Below are positions 43,113 to 54,099 of a DNA stretch of 64,000 nt, piece after piece. The position numbers and the translations under genes are program-made. Source of the DNA: Pelobates cultripes (lineage: Eukaryota > Chordata > Amphibia > Anura > Pelobatidae). The DNA lies in assembly GCA_933207985.1 (NCBI GenBank), contig OW240921.1, forward strand, positions 118,200,907-118,264,906. The letters run 5' to 3'. The notes under the pieces are model-generated. The model ran no database searches, was not told the DNA's origin, and was given only the letters and a program-made list of their open reading frames with translations. The first letter of the stretch is position 1, and every line of letters starts with the position of its first letter.

Positions 43113-43414
43113 GTGAGTACCAGCAAACAGCATTTATTGCAACAAACTTTCTCCACAGAATTAATAGTCTAAAATGAATATTCAAACAACTGGGAAAAGT
43201 ATGAAAGGAAAGTTCTAAATTATCACAGCAACAACTAGGGTGAAATCGCTACCTGTGTGGGCAATACCTTTAAATAATTCTACTCCACAGAATGCCTAAA
43301 AAGATTGCGTAATATTTTACTATTGTTTAAACTATCATATGTATTGTATAAATCAGAAATCACAGCAAACGTGTTCTTATGAGCCTTTTCAAAAGATGAA
43401 AAGTCACATTTGTC

Positions 43415-44435
43415 ATCCTTGATCGCTCACTTTGTACCATCTCTATCCCTCACTTTGTACCGTGAGAAGCCGCCCTGTCTCTATCCCTCGCTTTGTACCG
43501 TGAGAGGCTGCCCTGTCTCTATCCCTCGCTTTGTACCGTGAGAGGCTGCCCTGTCTCTATCCCTCGCTTTGTACCGTGAGAGGCTGCCCTGTCTCTATCC
43601 CTCGCTTTGTACCGTGAGAGGCTGCCCTGTCTCTACCCCTCGCTTTGTACCGTGAGAAGCCGCCCTGTCTCTACCCCTCGCTTTGTACCGTGAGAGGCTG
43701 CCCTGTCTCTATCCCTCGCTTTGTACCGTGAGAGGCTGCCCTGTCTCTATCCCTCGCTTTGTACCGTGAGAGGCTGCCCTGTCTCTATCCCTCGCTTTGT
43801 ACCGTGAGAGGCTGCCCTGTCTCTATCCCTCGCTTTGTACCGTGAGAGGCTGCCCTGTCTCTATCCCTCGCTTTGTACCGTGAGAAGCCGCCCTGTCTCT
43901 ATCCCTCGCTTTGTACCGTGAGAGGCTGCCCTGTCTCTATCCCTCGCTTTGTACCGTGAGAGGCTGCCCTGTCTCTATCCCTCGCTTTGTACCGTGAGAG
44001 GCTGCCCTGTCTCTATCCCTCGCTTTGTACCGTGAGAGGCTGCCCTGTCTCTATCCCTCGCTTTGTACCGTGAGAGGCTGCCCTGTCTCTACCCCTCGCT
44101 TTGTACCGTGAGAAGCCGCCCTGTCTCTACCCCTCGCTTTGTACCGTGAGAGGCTGCCCTGTCTCTATCCCTCGCTTTGTACCGTGAGAGGCTGCCCTGT
44201 CTCTATCCCTCGCTTTGTACCGTGAGAGGCTGCCCTGTCTCTATCCCTCGCTTTGTACCGTGAGAAGCCGCCCTGTCTCTATCCCTCGCTTTGTACCGTG
44301 AGAGGCTGCCCTGTCTCTATCCCTCGCTTTGTACCGTGAGAAGCCGCCCTGTCTCTACCCCTCGCTTTGTACCATGAGAAGCCGCCCTGTCTCTACCCCT
44401 CGCTTTGTACTGTGAGAAGCCGCCCTGTCTCTGCA
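43415..44435. repeat. 38-bp minisatellite, about 26 units, inside a candidate intron
   Basis: The unit contains ccctcgctttgtaccgtgag + aggctgccctgtctctat and is exactly 38 bases throughout. Two linked variant positions recur (aggctg/aagccg, and tat/tac in ctctat/ctctac), giving an irregular higher-order period of 10-12 units. An aggctg-tac unit followed by an aagccg-tac unit occurs at 43615/43653 and again at 44071/44109, exactly 456 bases apart. There are no spacers, so it is not a CRISPR array. Confidence 0.95.
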
Positions 44436-44605
44436 TGTTGGATCCTTTGCCACTCATTGCAGCACAGTTTGGTAACTCTCGTGGTTTTCTATTTCCCTAT
44501 CATTGTAATGACTTCTAATTGCTTTTTTATGTGCATTGCGCAAAATTTTATGGCCACAAATAATGAATATTATTTATTGTGTATTGCTTTTCTGTTATTC
44601 TCCAG

Positions 44606-44684
44606 TGAGAAATACCTGCTTCTAATTCACAGGCTGCAAACCTGCGATAGGACAGATTTATTGCACACAGATCATTCCGGTTCT
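44606..44684 (+). CDS. Candidate host exon C (unknown protein)
   Basis: A 79-base exon lies between an excellent acceptor (cttttctgttattctccag, ending 44605) and a donor TCT|gtgagt at 44685. Its first base completes the codon split by exon B. It then reads EKYLLLIHRLQTCDRTDLLH and leaves in phase 0. I found no in-phase exon D downstream in the window, so the gene would continue beyond 64 kb, or this is a chance exon. No family is recognised. Confidence 0.45.
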
Positions 44685-44690
44685 GTGAGT

Positions 44691-45485
44691 AATGCGTTCC
44701 TGATATATTGCATCTAAGAGACTCAGATATGGTGTTTGCATTGCTTGACAGAGATAGCAGTAACTCAGTTATGTCTGTGTTTGGTGAGGAGATGTTGGGG
44801 ATACAGGTAATTCAGGTTGATACTGAGGGTAATCAGTATTTTGCACAAAAAGACAGAATTTCCATCCATGGATAAGGATTAAAGATTGTTTTGTGCTCAC
44901 TAAAGCAAAAACAGGAAAACCTAAATATACTGGATTACTCTGAATTATTTAATTTAGTGAAAATCTGAATTGGACATTGTACATTAATTTCAGTTTGTAA
45001 TTTGATATAGTTAATTATCATTGGCAAGAAATTATTTCAAGTGATGTTGTCATACAATGTGTGGTGTAAACACCACTTTGCGAGCTGCCTGTACCTCTGG
45101 AAGAGGTGAAAGTGTTAAAAACCCCCAAAAAGTTTACTTTTCTATGTGCATGAATATCTGAGTGAATAAAAATGCAAGATTGATGTAACCAAAGTGCTAA
45201 ACCAGTGAGCCTGTAGTATATCGCCCTGCACCATATTGTGAAATATGAGTAGGGGGTATCGGATCAGATTGAAGTTACTTCTAAAGCGTGTTTGTTTTTA
45301 ACAATGATTGGTTAAATACAAGAGTGTTTTGTACAAGAATACATTTTGTTCAATAATAAGTGTTGGATTGTGTTACCAAGAAGTTAAATAAATGCTGTCT
45401 TAGAGGTGCGCCTTTTTAGAGCCGGTAATCAAACTTTTCAGATTAGTATAGTCATAGTACAATTAGTGTTCAAACCCCTAATCAG
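44691..45485. other. Unassigned stretch
   Basis: AT-rich non-coding DNA. No gene or repeat edge can be supported. Confidence 0.4.
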
Positions 45486-45489
45486 GTCC

Positions 45490-45817
45490 CTTTTAACCAT
45501 ACCGCACCTCTCTCACTTCAACTGGCCCCGCCTCCATTTCTGAGATCATCAATCTGGCAGATCTCAGCCAATCCAATGCTTTCCCATGGAAAAACTATGG
45601 GAGGCTATTGCACATGTGCTGCAAAATGTCGCACTGCGCCAATCAGCATCTCCTCATAGAAATGCATTTCTATGGGGAGCATACAGCGGCTCTGTGCAGT
45701 GCATGGAGATGCTGAACGTGACTGCCCAGAGAGGTGTTACTAAACTGTAATTTACCATGCTAAGGCTGCAGCTACCAGAAGCAATAGATTACACTGGTGA
45801 TTATTGTGTCCCTTTAA
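45490..45817. mobile_element. TTAA-type MITE, 5' edge unclear
   Basis: The right end ggtgattattgtgtccctttaa and the internal block gccaatcagcatctcctcatagaaatg identify the same family as 17755-18277. A left TTAAAGG terminus is not visible, so the copy is truncated or decayed there. Confidence 0.6.
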
Positions 45818-45819
45818 AC

Positions 45820-47214
45820 ACAAATACGTTCAGATTATACTGAAAAGCAGAGACACGTAGCACTATTGTTTAACATGCTTCAGATAATGCGATATAAATA
45901 ATATCAAAATGACACACATAGTATGCTACAAATTACATGAAATTGCTATAAACTGAGATGTATGAAACAAAGCAAACGACAAATAATCCCTGCAATGGAT
46001 CTCTAGATGAAAGCTTTCTGGGCCATTTGTCTCTTGTAACATATAACTTTCCTAGTATTTTACTCTCGGCAAGGATCTAATGGAGGTGTTGGGGACCACT
46101 CAGTCCACACAGGGTTAACTGCTTTTTGTTTAGTCTAATCGTGGCCGGCTTATTCTCTCCTTCCCTCTGGTTGTTTTCTCCTGAAGCCGGCTGTTTCAGT
46201 AAACTGCTGATCTGTATGGAGAGATGCCGTGGGGTCTGTCCCGGGCACATGGTCGCTGCGCTGGTTAAATAATGACTCATTGCTCTGGGTGAGTGATGGG
46301 AAATCAAAGCCCTTTCTGTACAGATGAGGAAGTAGTTAAGAGCAGGCTTTTACTGGAAGATCAGGTGACGTATGTGTTTTGAATAAAAAACCCCTTTTAA
46401 GCGATGGAGAGATCATGGTATTTGGCTGCATTGCTCCTACTTTACGTTCGATAATTCCAGACTAGACTCAGCTTTGGTTCAAATGAAACACCCAACATAA
46501 AACAAGAGTGATATATTTATTAGGCTTATGTGACGGACACCGTTACATTGAATTCCTGCACTAGCAGAAGGCCAGTTTTATTATGTAAACATTACTTCAT
46601 GGGATTTGTTTGCGACATTTACTAATGAGAGAGTCTGTGATATTATGTATTGGTTGGACCATCGTCACACAAGCCGTTTACTGCCACCTCTCCTAGCAGC
46701 CAATCAGACGTCATTGGCAGCAGTTTCTAGACATGGGATTGGCTGTTAGGATTTGGCTTTACTTCCATTATTGTGCACTGATTTCTGTTGGGGAAATATT
46801 TTTTGGCAAATTACATTGTAGTCACTCATCACCCAAACTCTTCAGTACTCGTGAAGGATTGTATGTCTCCTAGAACAGGACTGGATGTCCGATCCCTTAC
46901 CTCTAAACATCTTTAAATGGATAAATAAAAATGTGGAACTTTAAGTCACATTGTGATTAAAAGAAACAGACTTTTTGCTTTATAAATGCCAATAACAGAC
47001 ACTTATCAGGCTGTCACTCCTCCCTAATCTGGCATACCGGAGCCTCTCAGGGTACAGTACAGGCGAACACTGTGCAGGCAAAACTAAACACAATAATAGC
47101 AATGTACCAGTTTCTTGAATTTTGACAATCTTCTTTTGTTGAACTGGGCCATATATAGTACACATATAAGAAATATACAAAGAAATGGATACAATTTGCC
47201 AGGTAGGTTCGGGT
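45820..47214. other. Unassigned stretch
   Basis: Nothing recognised. An acceptor-like tract near 46187 leads directly into an in-phase stop, so it is not an exon of the candidate gene. Confidence 0.4.
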
Positions 47215-47290
47215 ATATGGCAGATCCGGTGTGGGGCAGACCTGCGGCCTACCAGCGGTCTACTGACAAGTGGTGTGGGGGAAGCGTCCG
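47215..47290 (-). repeat. Arm 1 of an inverted repeat pair
   Basis: On the minus strand this reads cacaccacttg(t)cagtag...ctggtaggccgcaggtctgccccacaccggatctgcc. The same text stands on the plus strand at 49857-49935. Both encode SPTPLxSRxLVGRRSAPHRIC in the same relative frame, hinting at a fragment of a formerly coding repeat. Confidence 0.65.
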
Positions 47291-47346
47291 ATTCCTCCAA
47301 ATAACCATATACGGTATGTGAGGAGATACGTAGGAAATTAAGATTG

Positions 47347-48251
47347 TGTCACAGGTGGCGGTACGGAAACCGGGACCCCTGAGTGCCTGATGAGAAGTGG
47401 GAGTCTTTAGCGTGGTAATGGACTATCAGGGCCTGGTTCAGGGTAACCACACGTCCTCTGGTGTGGAGCACCAGCGTTTGCGCGGCCACATACCAGAACC
47501 CTGATGCAGCTACAGCGGATCCCAGGAACTAGGAACGTGATATGCAGACCTCCCAGGAACTGGATAGGGGGGCTCTGCAGCAGACATGTATCCAGTACAG
47601 AAACAAGGCAAGGCTAGAACAGGCACCAAACATGAAAACGAGACGGAACTAGTACAACCCAGAACCAGAGAAGGACAGAAAGCAGAACCCAGAACATGTA
47701 CACAATACATAAAGGGAACATTAACTAAACTGGGGCAGGACAGGACTGTACATGGACTGGGAATACAAACTAAAACAAGACAAGATATAATAGGCAAAAC
47801 AAGAGGAGACATAACTAAGCACTATATATGAAAAGTATGGGGATTTAGTTACATTATATGATCATACATTGCATAAGCCTGCCACAACGCCAATGTACCC
47901 CATATTCGGCAGGTCCTACACTGCCTAATGTTCGCTAAAAGAACCATACTAAACCACAATAGCACTTACCTGCAAGAAAGGTCAGAGACTTGAAACACTG
48001 CTGCAGGTCCAGACTGAAACAAAAGGAAAATGGAAAACAAACTGGTGTGGCAACATAAAACAAACATTTAAATGAATCCAAGTGACTGGGAAATCCAGGG
48101 ACGGAATATAAGAATGAACCCAGAAACCCAGCATAAAGAAAATCAGACATGGAATAGAAAACCAGAAAAACTAAAACAAGAATTGTAAAAAGAGTACTGG
48201 ATACCAGAAGCCAAAGCCAGACATATCCAAAGAACATAGCATGATGTGACA
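47347..48251. mobile_element. Solo LTR, 905 bp, target duplication GATTG
   Basis: It begins TGTCACAGG and ends ATGTGACA (TGTCACA/TGTGACA inverted ends) and is flanked by GATTG at 47342-47346 and 48252-48256. It has no coding content. The segment 47838-47935 is matched by 62931-63045 at the right end of the window, so the family is dispersed. Sense direction is not clear. Confidence 0.8.
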
Positions 48252-48256
48252 GATTG

Positions 48257-49082
48257 TACATGTACTTGGGTATCTGTTCTATTCCCTTACTTGCAGCAGT
48301 CAGACTCTGTTATAATGACCTGAGGACCGCGAAATGCGACACTTAGAATGCAATAGCACGTAATTTTATGGATATTGGTTGGATCAGTGAAGAGCAGCCT
48401 ATAGGTCTCAGTGCTTTAAAGGCTCTAGAAGTCAAGCAACACTAGCTGGTAGTCTAGGAGTTTAAGTCTTAACTATTATCCGTGTATTCTCATCTCAGTG
48501 TACCTGTCTTATAGCTGCTTGACCCAACATTCAGCTGCCCCTGCCCACTTCGTCACTAGACAAAAACGATAGATAGAAACAGGCTTGGAACCTACGCTGT
48601 GAAATGGTCAGAAGTCTGATATTTTAGAGTATAATTTAATGAGGATATGAATTCAGATCTATGGAACCAAACTATTAAACGCCATTGCTTCATGTCAGCC
48701 GTCATGATTTTGGGATTGGCAGAAGATTTGAAAAAGTACACATGTGACAATTCTCATTTGGTCACCAATATGAGAGAGAGTCTTTAATATTAAGATAAAA
48801 AGTTGTGACCGGCAGTAGATTATGGATGTAACTTTCATGGATATATTAAAAATAAAATTCTTAATTTTTTATTTTTGTAGTGCATGGCAAACACAAGGAA
48901 ATAAAGACATTGCAAATAGGTGGTTAAACAAGATGTCGCGATACATGTCTGAAATCAAGCACCATTTTTTTGTTAGAAAATCATTATAAAAAAAGTCGCT
49001 GCCATAATGGCTTAACAATGAACAAGTATCATGCTAAAGATCAGCGTATAGGGTAGAACAAACATAAAATTTAAACACATGC
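48257..49082. other. Unassigned stretch
   Basis: No gene. At 48317-48343 a ctgaggaccgcgaaatgc word loosely recalls the hammerhead-like motif but lacks stem II. Confidence 0.4.
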
Positions 49083-49153
49083 TTAACCCCTTAAGGACCA
49101 AACTTCTGCAATAAAAGGGAATCATGACATGTCATGTGTCCTAAAGGGGTTAA
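49083..49153. mobile_element. 71-bp palindromic MITE-like repeat
   Basis: TTAACCCCTTAAGGAC at the left and, reversed, TTAACCCCTTTAGGAC at the right form 16-bp inverted ends with one mismatch. Related terminal text occurs near 6015. Confidence 0.7.
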
Positions 49154-49856
49154 ACTATATCCATCTTAGACTGTGACTGGATGTTCCATGCGAGGAATGA
49201 AGAATGCAGAGACAGAACTCCATGTACACAGCGAAACATGTCCTTTTAGCCTATGCCCACCAGGCATAAATCAAAGACCAGGGTGATGGTGCCACCTGTG
49301 TCCAGAGAGGGTAAAAAAAAAATAGCTCCATAGGGTCATGATGACTATCCAGTGTGCAACTGAGGGGGACCAGACAGGGCTTGTAGCAAGAGACGTCCAG
49401 CAGGCTGCTGCACCAGTGTCTGCTGCACACGTGTGCTTGTTGCTCGGTATGTAGGAGGGCTGTACCCTCTGCTGTATGATTGGCGTTGGAGTAAATGCTG
49501 ACTTCGCCGCAGCCAAACCTGTCTCAACCTCTCAGCTGCGTTCAGCCTCGGTCTGCTCTGCACACTTGGTCCGCTGGGAAAAACCTCTGACTGTGGAGAG
49601 AGCTCGGCAGGCAGGAAGGAGGCAAGGCAAGTATTGGTGGGTCACCTCTTGTTGCTTCAATGCGGTCTCTGAGCCTGGACCAGAATTCTTCAAACAGCCT
49701 GTCTAGATGGAGGACAGCTCATGTCTGGAGGCCTTGTCTGTAGATGCTAGTTCCTGACTCAGCACTGGAGTTATGTGCCGTCATAACCCCCACTGGCGAG
49801 AGGGGGTGGAGAGCAGGAGAAGACCCATGGAGGGACAGGAGCAAAGGCAGCAGGCG
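49154..49856. other. Unassigned GC-richer stretch
   Basis: Short frames exist on both strands, but no conserved motif or splice context was found. Confidence 0.4.
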
Positions 49857-49935
49857 GAGGGATCATCCGCGTCACCCACACCACTTGCCAGTAGACTGCT
49901 GGTAGGCCGCAGGTCTGCCCCACACCGGATCTGCC
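49857..49935 (+). repeat. Arm 2 of the inverted repeat pair
   Basis: Plus-strand partner of 47215-47290. The solo LTR lies between the two arms. Confidence 0.65.
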
Positions 49936-49939
49936 TCAC

Positions 49940-50867
49940 ACGACTGCACCCCCATTTTAATATGCACTTATGTTCAACAAACTAGAAAATATGTCAAAAC
50001 ATGACAATTTCCCGTCTGCAGGATAACTGGTTCTGGGGATGAAGATTATTTAGTATTGTGCAAAAATGGTGAACAAAACACAACAGTCTGCACTCCATAA
50101 CACACAGAGCATCATCTGCCTCTACTCAGATCACGTTGGAAGAGGTTTTGACAAGGTCTTTGTCTTTTGTATGCTTTAGAAAATGTATTAAATAAAAGGT
50201 AAAATTTTGATCCATTACAAAAGCTTTTTCCGTCAACTCATTGCTTGGTCACTGTGTGATGTTCCCATCTGGGCAGAATTCACAAAGATCCCAGACAGTG
50301 CAACTGGGGGGCAGGTAAAGGAGAGTTCTATTGCCTGAAACTGTCCCCGGTGGGTGCCACCATCTTTCTCCAATGGGCCCTCAGGAGCCTACATCATCTC
50401 ACAGCAGGGGGTTTGACACTTCTAGATGGCGTTAGGTAGAGGAAAATATACAGAGACAAAATAGTCCCTTCTTTGTCTCAGTATCTCTCTTGGCTGGGTT
50501 GTCAAAAATCAATATTTCATAATAATTACATCATAAAAATACTATTTTTCAGTGGTGTGGGGCAGGAGGGGCTGCTCTGACATGGCTTCTTTAATGACAG
50601 ATCATCTGTGTGCACCTCCCACTCACAGTACTAACACTAAAAGCTAAAACCACACACATCCTAATAAACAAACATTGACCAAAGACAGACACACAAATAC
50701 ACAAACAATGAATGCACATATGCATAGTTGCACAAATAAACGATAATCATACATGTTGTAATGGCCATACTAATAATACGATATTGAATAAATGGTGGTG
50801 CAGTCAGAATAAGACGTTTTAGACAAATCTGTAATTTTTTTTACGGATTATTCATACATGTTAATCA
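49940..50867. other. Unassigned stretch
   Basis: No gene can be supported. gtgggtgccaccatctttctcc near 50350 looks like repeat-derived text, but no edges are visible. Confidence 0.4.
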
Positions 50868-51136
50868 TTAAAGGAACACTATAGTCACCAAACCAACTTT
50901 AGCTAAATAAAGCAGTTTTTGTGAATAGATCATTCCCCTTCAATTTCACTGCCATTTAGGAGTTAAATCACTTTGTTTCTGTTTATGCTGGAAGGTGTGA
51001 CAAGAGCTGCAAAAACAAAGGGATTTAACTCCTAAACGCCCGAGAGTTGATCAGTGAGACTGCAGGGGCATGTTCTATACACCAAAACCACTTGATTAAG
51101 ATAAAGTTGTATTGGTGACTTATAGGGTCTCATTAA
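50868..51136. mobile_element. Complete TTAA-type MITE, 269 bp
   Basis: TTAAAGGAACACTATAGTCACC at the left is mirrored by ggtgacttatagggtctcattaa at the right, with TTAA at both edges. An internal inverted pair lies around aggagttaaatcactttgt (50959-50978) and acaaagggatttaactcct (51017-51035). The fragment at 11540-11830 is the same family. Confidence 0.75.
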
Positions 51137-51139
51137 TAA

Positions 51140-52319
51140 TCAAATGTTGTAACTATGAAAACTAAATCAGATTTGTAAAATAAAGTGTTTGACTAATCTT
51201 TACAATGCTAGGCTATAATTATGGTAACTTTATTTTACATTTGTTACATGCAAAACTGGGGACTAGTAGTGTTTGTGCAAATTAAAAAAAGAAGATGTGG
51301 TTATGGTGCGTGGAGTTCTCTTTTTTTTAACAGACCATTCACTTTGTCACATAGTAATGGACCTTTACAGGGCTGTCACTGAAAAAAAAAAAAATGTTTT
51401 CTGTAATTGACATGAATACAGCAATAGCCTCTTCCACCTGCAGCAAAATATATGGCTTGTGGTGTTATTGGTAAATGTGGTGCCATGTTTAATGTTGGCC
51501 CCTGGGTAACGAAGGATATGGGAGGAAAGTTAATTCATTACAGAGGTCTATGAGAGGTTTCTGGATTTGGTAATTCACAAAGAATCAGAACGTTACGGAA
51601 CCCTTGAAAGAGGTTTCCTTTACTCCAAAGTAAATCCTGAGTTCTCACTGCTTTAATGCAGCCAACGCCCAGCATGGAGGAAACGCTGCTTTGTGTTGAT
51701 AACAAGGGCTGTGTTAATAAATTGTGCTTCTGACAACGAGACAATTCATTTTCCATACCAGAGCTGCAGTTATCTCGCCGCAGTAGGCTGCAGAAAGTTA
51801 CTACAGCTACAAACGGTATAATTCACTGAGTCAGGAATTGGGCGCAGTTGGCAAAAATGATCAACTGGAAAAAACAAAACACACACCTCCAAATCAGCTA
51901 GTGTTCAATCACATCTGTTTACACATAACAGTTTCAGTTTCCAGTTTAAGAATCCAATAAACACCCCCACTTTGCAGGGTCCCAATCTTTCCCGCTGTCT
52001 GTCTTAAAGTACCGCTTTCGTTATATCTTACACTGCACCATTTATGCAAAATACTCCAAAATGAAACTGTTAATGTTCAAAATTTTCCAGACTGATTTAA
52101 GACTCCCGGTGAATGTGTAACACCATTTGCAAGGAACCCTGCTAACGTGGGTAAGATTTTAATACCACCGCAGGTTAGTGCTTCAGTAGGCCTATATACA
52201 GTTTATACAGCTCCAGAGAGGCCAAAAATACAATTTAGAAAAAGTCTCCAAATCTATTTAATGGTCAGTTTGACTATTTGGGCCTTACATTTGAAATTCA
52301 CTTTTAATTCCTGGCAATA
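51140..52319. other. Unassigned stretch
   Basis: AT-rich non-coding DNA. A pyrimidine-rich tract ending ttttaacag at 51311-51331 leads into an in-phase stop, so it is not accepted as an exon. Confidence 0.4.
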
Positions 52320-53210
52320 CTCACATATATACACACACACACCGCTCGCTCCTGGTGCTCTCCTACCTCTCCCAGTACTCTTTCAGTGTTTCTTTCTCTG
52401 CCTCTTCTCACCAACCCCTTTCGGTTGGTGTCGCCCAAGGTTCAGTCCTCGGTCTCCTACTGTTCTTGATCCATACTGCCTCCCTTGGTAAACTCATCAG
52501 CTCCTTTGGCTTCCATTACCATGTAAATGATACAAATCTGTCTGTCCTTTACTGATCTCTCTCCGCCTCTCTTGACTTATGTCTCTGACTGCCTCTCCTG
52601 ATTTCCAACTGGATGGCTGCTCAACCTGTCCAAAACAGAACTTGTGGTCTTTCCTCCCTCAAGTGTTGCTACTCTTGTGTCTGTCTGTCTCCAAGTCAAT
52701 GGCACCAACATCAGCTCAACTTCGTAGTCTTGTTTCCTATGTGTTATTTTAAATCCGACCTCGCCTTCACCCCTCATGTTCGATCGCCAAATCCTGACAC
52801 TTCCATCTCAAAAACATAGCAGGCGCCCGCCCCTCTTTAACTCTGGACACGGCTAAGGTGCTGGTCCATGCAGTTGTCCTCTCTCGCCTTGACTACTACA
52901 GTCCACTTCTCAGTGGTCTTACGTGCTTTGAACTTGCCCAACTATAGTCTATAATGAGTGCAGCGGCGAGACTTATTTTCCTGTCCACCGGCACCTCCCC
53001 CCAGTCAGTCCCTACACTGGATTCCCGTAAGATACAGGGCTCAATTTAAGATCCTGGTGCTTGCTTACAAATCTCTACACAATGCTGCCCATACCTATCT
53101 ATCCTTCCTAATACACAAGTGTGTCCCATCTAGGCCCCTATGCTCTGCCGATGACCTGCATCTATCCTTTGCCCATACTCCCACCTCTGATATGCGCCTT
53201 TGCTCGTAAT
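52320..53210 (+). pseudogene. LINE (CR1/L2-type) reverse transcriptase remnant
   Basis: Plus-strand pieces read [11 protein letters not shown] (normally PQGSVLGP) near 52430, [14 protein letters not shown], then HVNDTN where Y-A-D-D-T is expected near 52525, and later SLHWIPVRYRAQFKILVLAYKSLHN near 53010-53085. The order is that of the RT domain and C-terminus, but in three frames with stops and a destroyed catalytic box. It starts directly after a short (AC)n run at 52330-52342. Same family as 34374-35720. Confidence 0.75.
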
Positions 53211-53650
53211 ATGATAATGCAGTAGACGAAAAATATTTCTTCTATACAGCAATAACGTTTATTTGGGGAGAGGGCAGTGAGCTTACTCCAATTTATTTGT
53301 GTTGTATTATAATGGGCCAAGAGTGAGACGAGATGCTGTAGACACCCACCAACTAAGGTTTTAAATTGTACATCCCTAGTAATTATTAAAAGGAACATTC
53401 CAATCAACATAACTACTAAAATGGAGTATAGTAGTTTTTGTGCACCCCCCATACAAGTCAAACCATTTTACGGCTTTGCAACGGAGAGCTAATAGAAGCT
53501 CGTAATATTAACTCAGTAGGTGGAACTATTCCTTCTATACAGCAATAAAGTTTATTTGAAGAGAGGGCAGTGAGCTTCCTCCAATCTACTTGTGTATTTC
53601 AATGGGCTAAGAGTGAGACAGGGTTCTGTAGACACCCACCACCAACTAAG
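53210..53650. repeat. Direct repeat pair, about 140 bp each
   Basis: 53232-53368 and 53520-53650 share ttctatacagcaata(a)...gagagggcagtgagctt...ccaat...aagagtgagac...ctgtagacacccacc in the same orientation. The spacer holds ttaaaaggaacattcc, a decayed TTAA-type MITE end. Confidence 0.7.
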
Positions 53651-53869
53651 AGTTTAAGTTGACATGAAGATAATGGTGTTACCTGTGAAGTAAGACATCG
53701 AACTGTTCTGGAACAGGAGAGCACCTGGACACTATTTGCCCTAACTCCGTATGTGAAATGGTTAACTGTAAGTGCTATTATTACAAGTTGAATCTTCTAG
53801 CAGCCAAGGACAGACAAACACACACACACGGCTCTTATTTTGAGTTGACTGAAAAAAGCGTAACCTCTT

Positions 53870-54082
53870 TGTAACGGATCGACGGGCACCTCCGTTGAAG
53901 GAGGCTCCTAGTGCTTCCTGAGGGCTCCAAGCACTCCAGCCGACACCATAACCACCGTAGACTCCTTCAGAGAGCAGAACAGGAACAAGCTCTTACAAGA
54001 GCTCAGTTATTATAGCAAGGGAATATGCAGAGCATAGCAATCCCTTGTAGCAGATTCCCCCAATAAGAGACAGGACGCCACA
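53870..54082 (-). repeat. Left LTR of the 54-57 kb element, internally deleted
   Basis: Its first 200 bases match the right LTR with roughly a dozen substitutions and a 12-base indel near 53888. It then jumps from gacaggac directly to the terminal gccaca. Confidence 0.8.
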
Positions 54083-54097
54083 TTTCTCCCCCTTTCC
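54083..54097 (-). promoter_or_regulatory. Polypurine tract of the 54-57 kb element
   Basis: On the minus strand GGAAAGGGGGAGAAA abuts TGTGGC, the LTR start. It is nearly identical to the tract at 30683-30697. Confidence 0.75.
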
Positions 54098-54099
54098 AA

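Noticed and set aside
43415..44435. CRISPR-like appearance of a regular 38-bp array
   Set aside because: Units are contiguous with no unique spacers, and the context is vertebrate. It is a minisatellite.
48317..48343. Eighth hammerhead-like motif (ctgaggaccgcgaaatgc)
   Set aside because: No stem II and no complementary flanking arms, so the resemblance is only partial.
51311..51345. Fourth host exon after ttttttttaacag
   Set aside because: The phase required by exon C meets a TAG within seven codons, and no donor follows.
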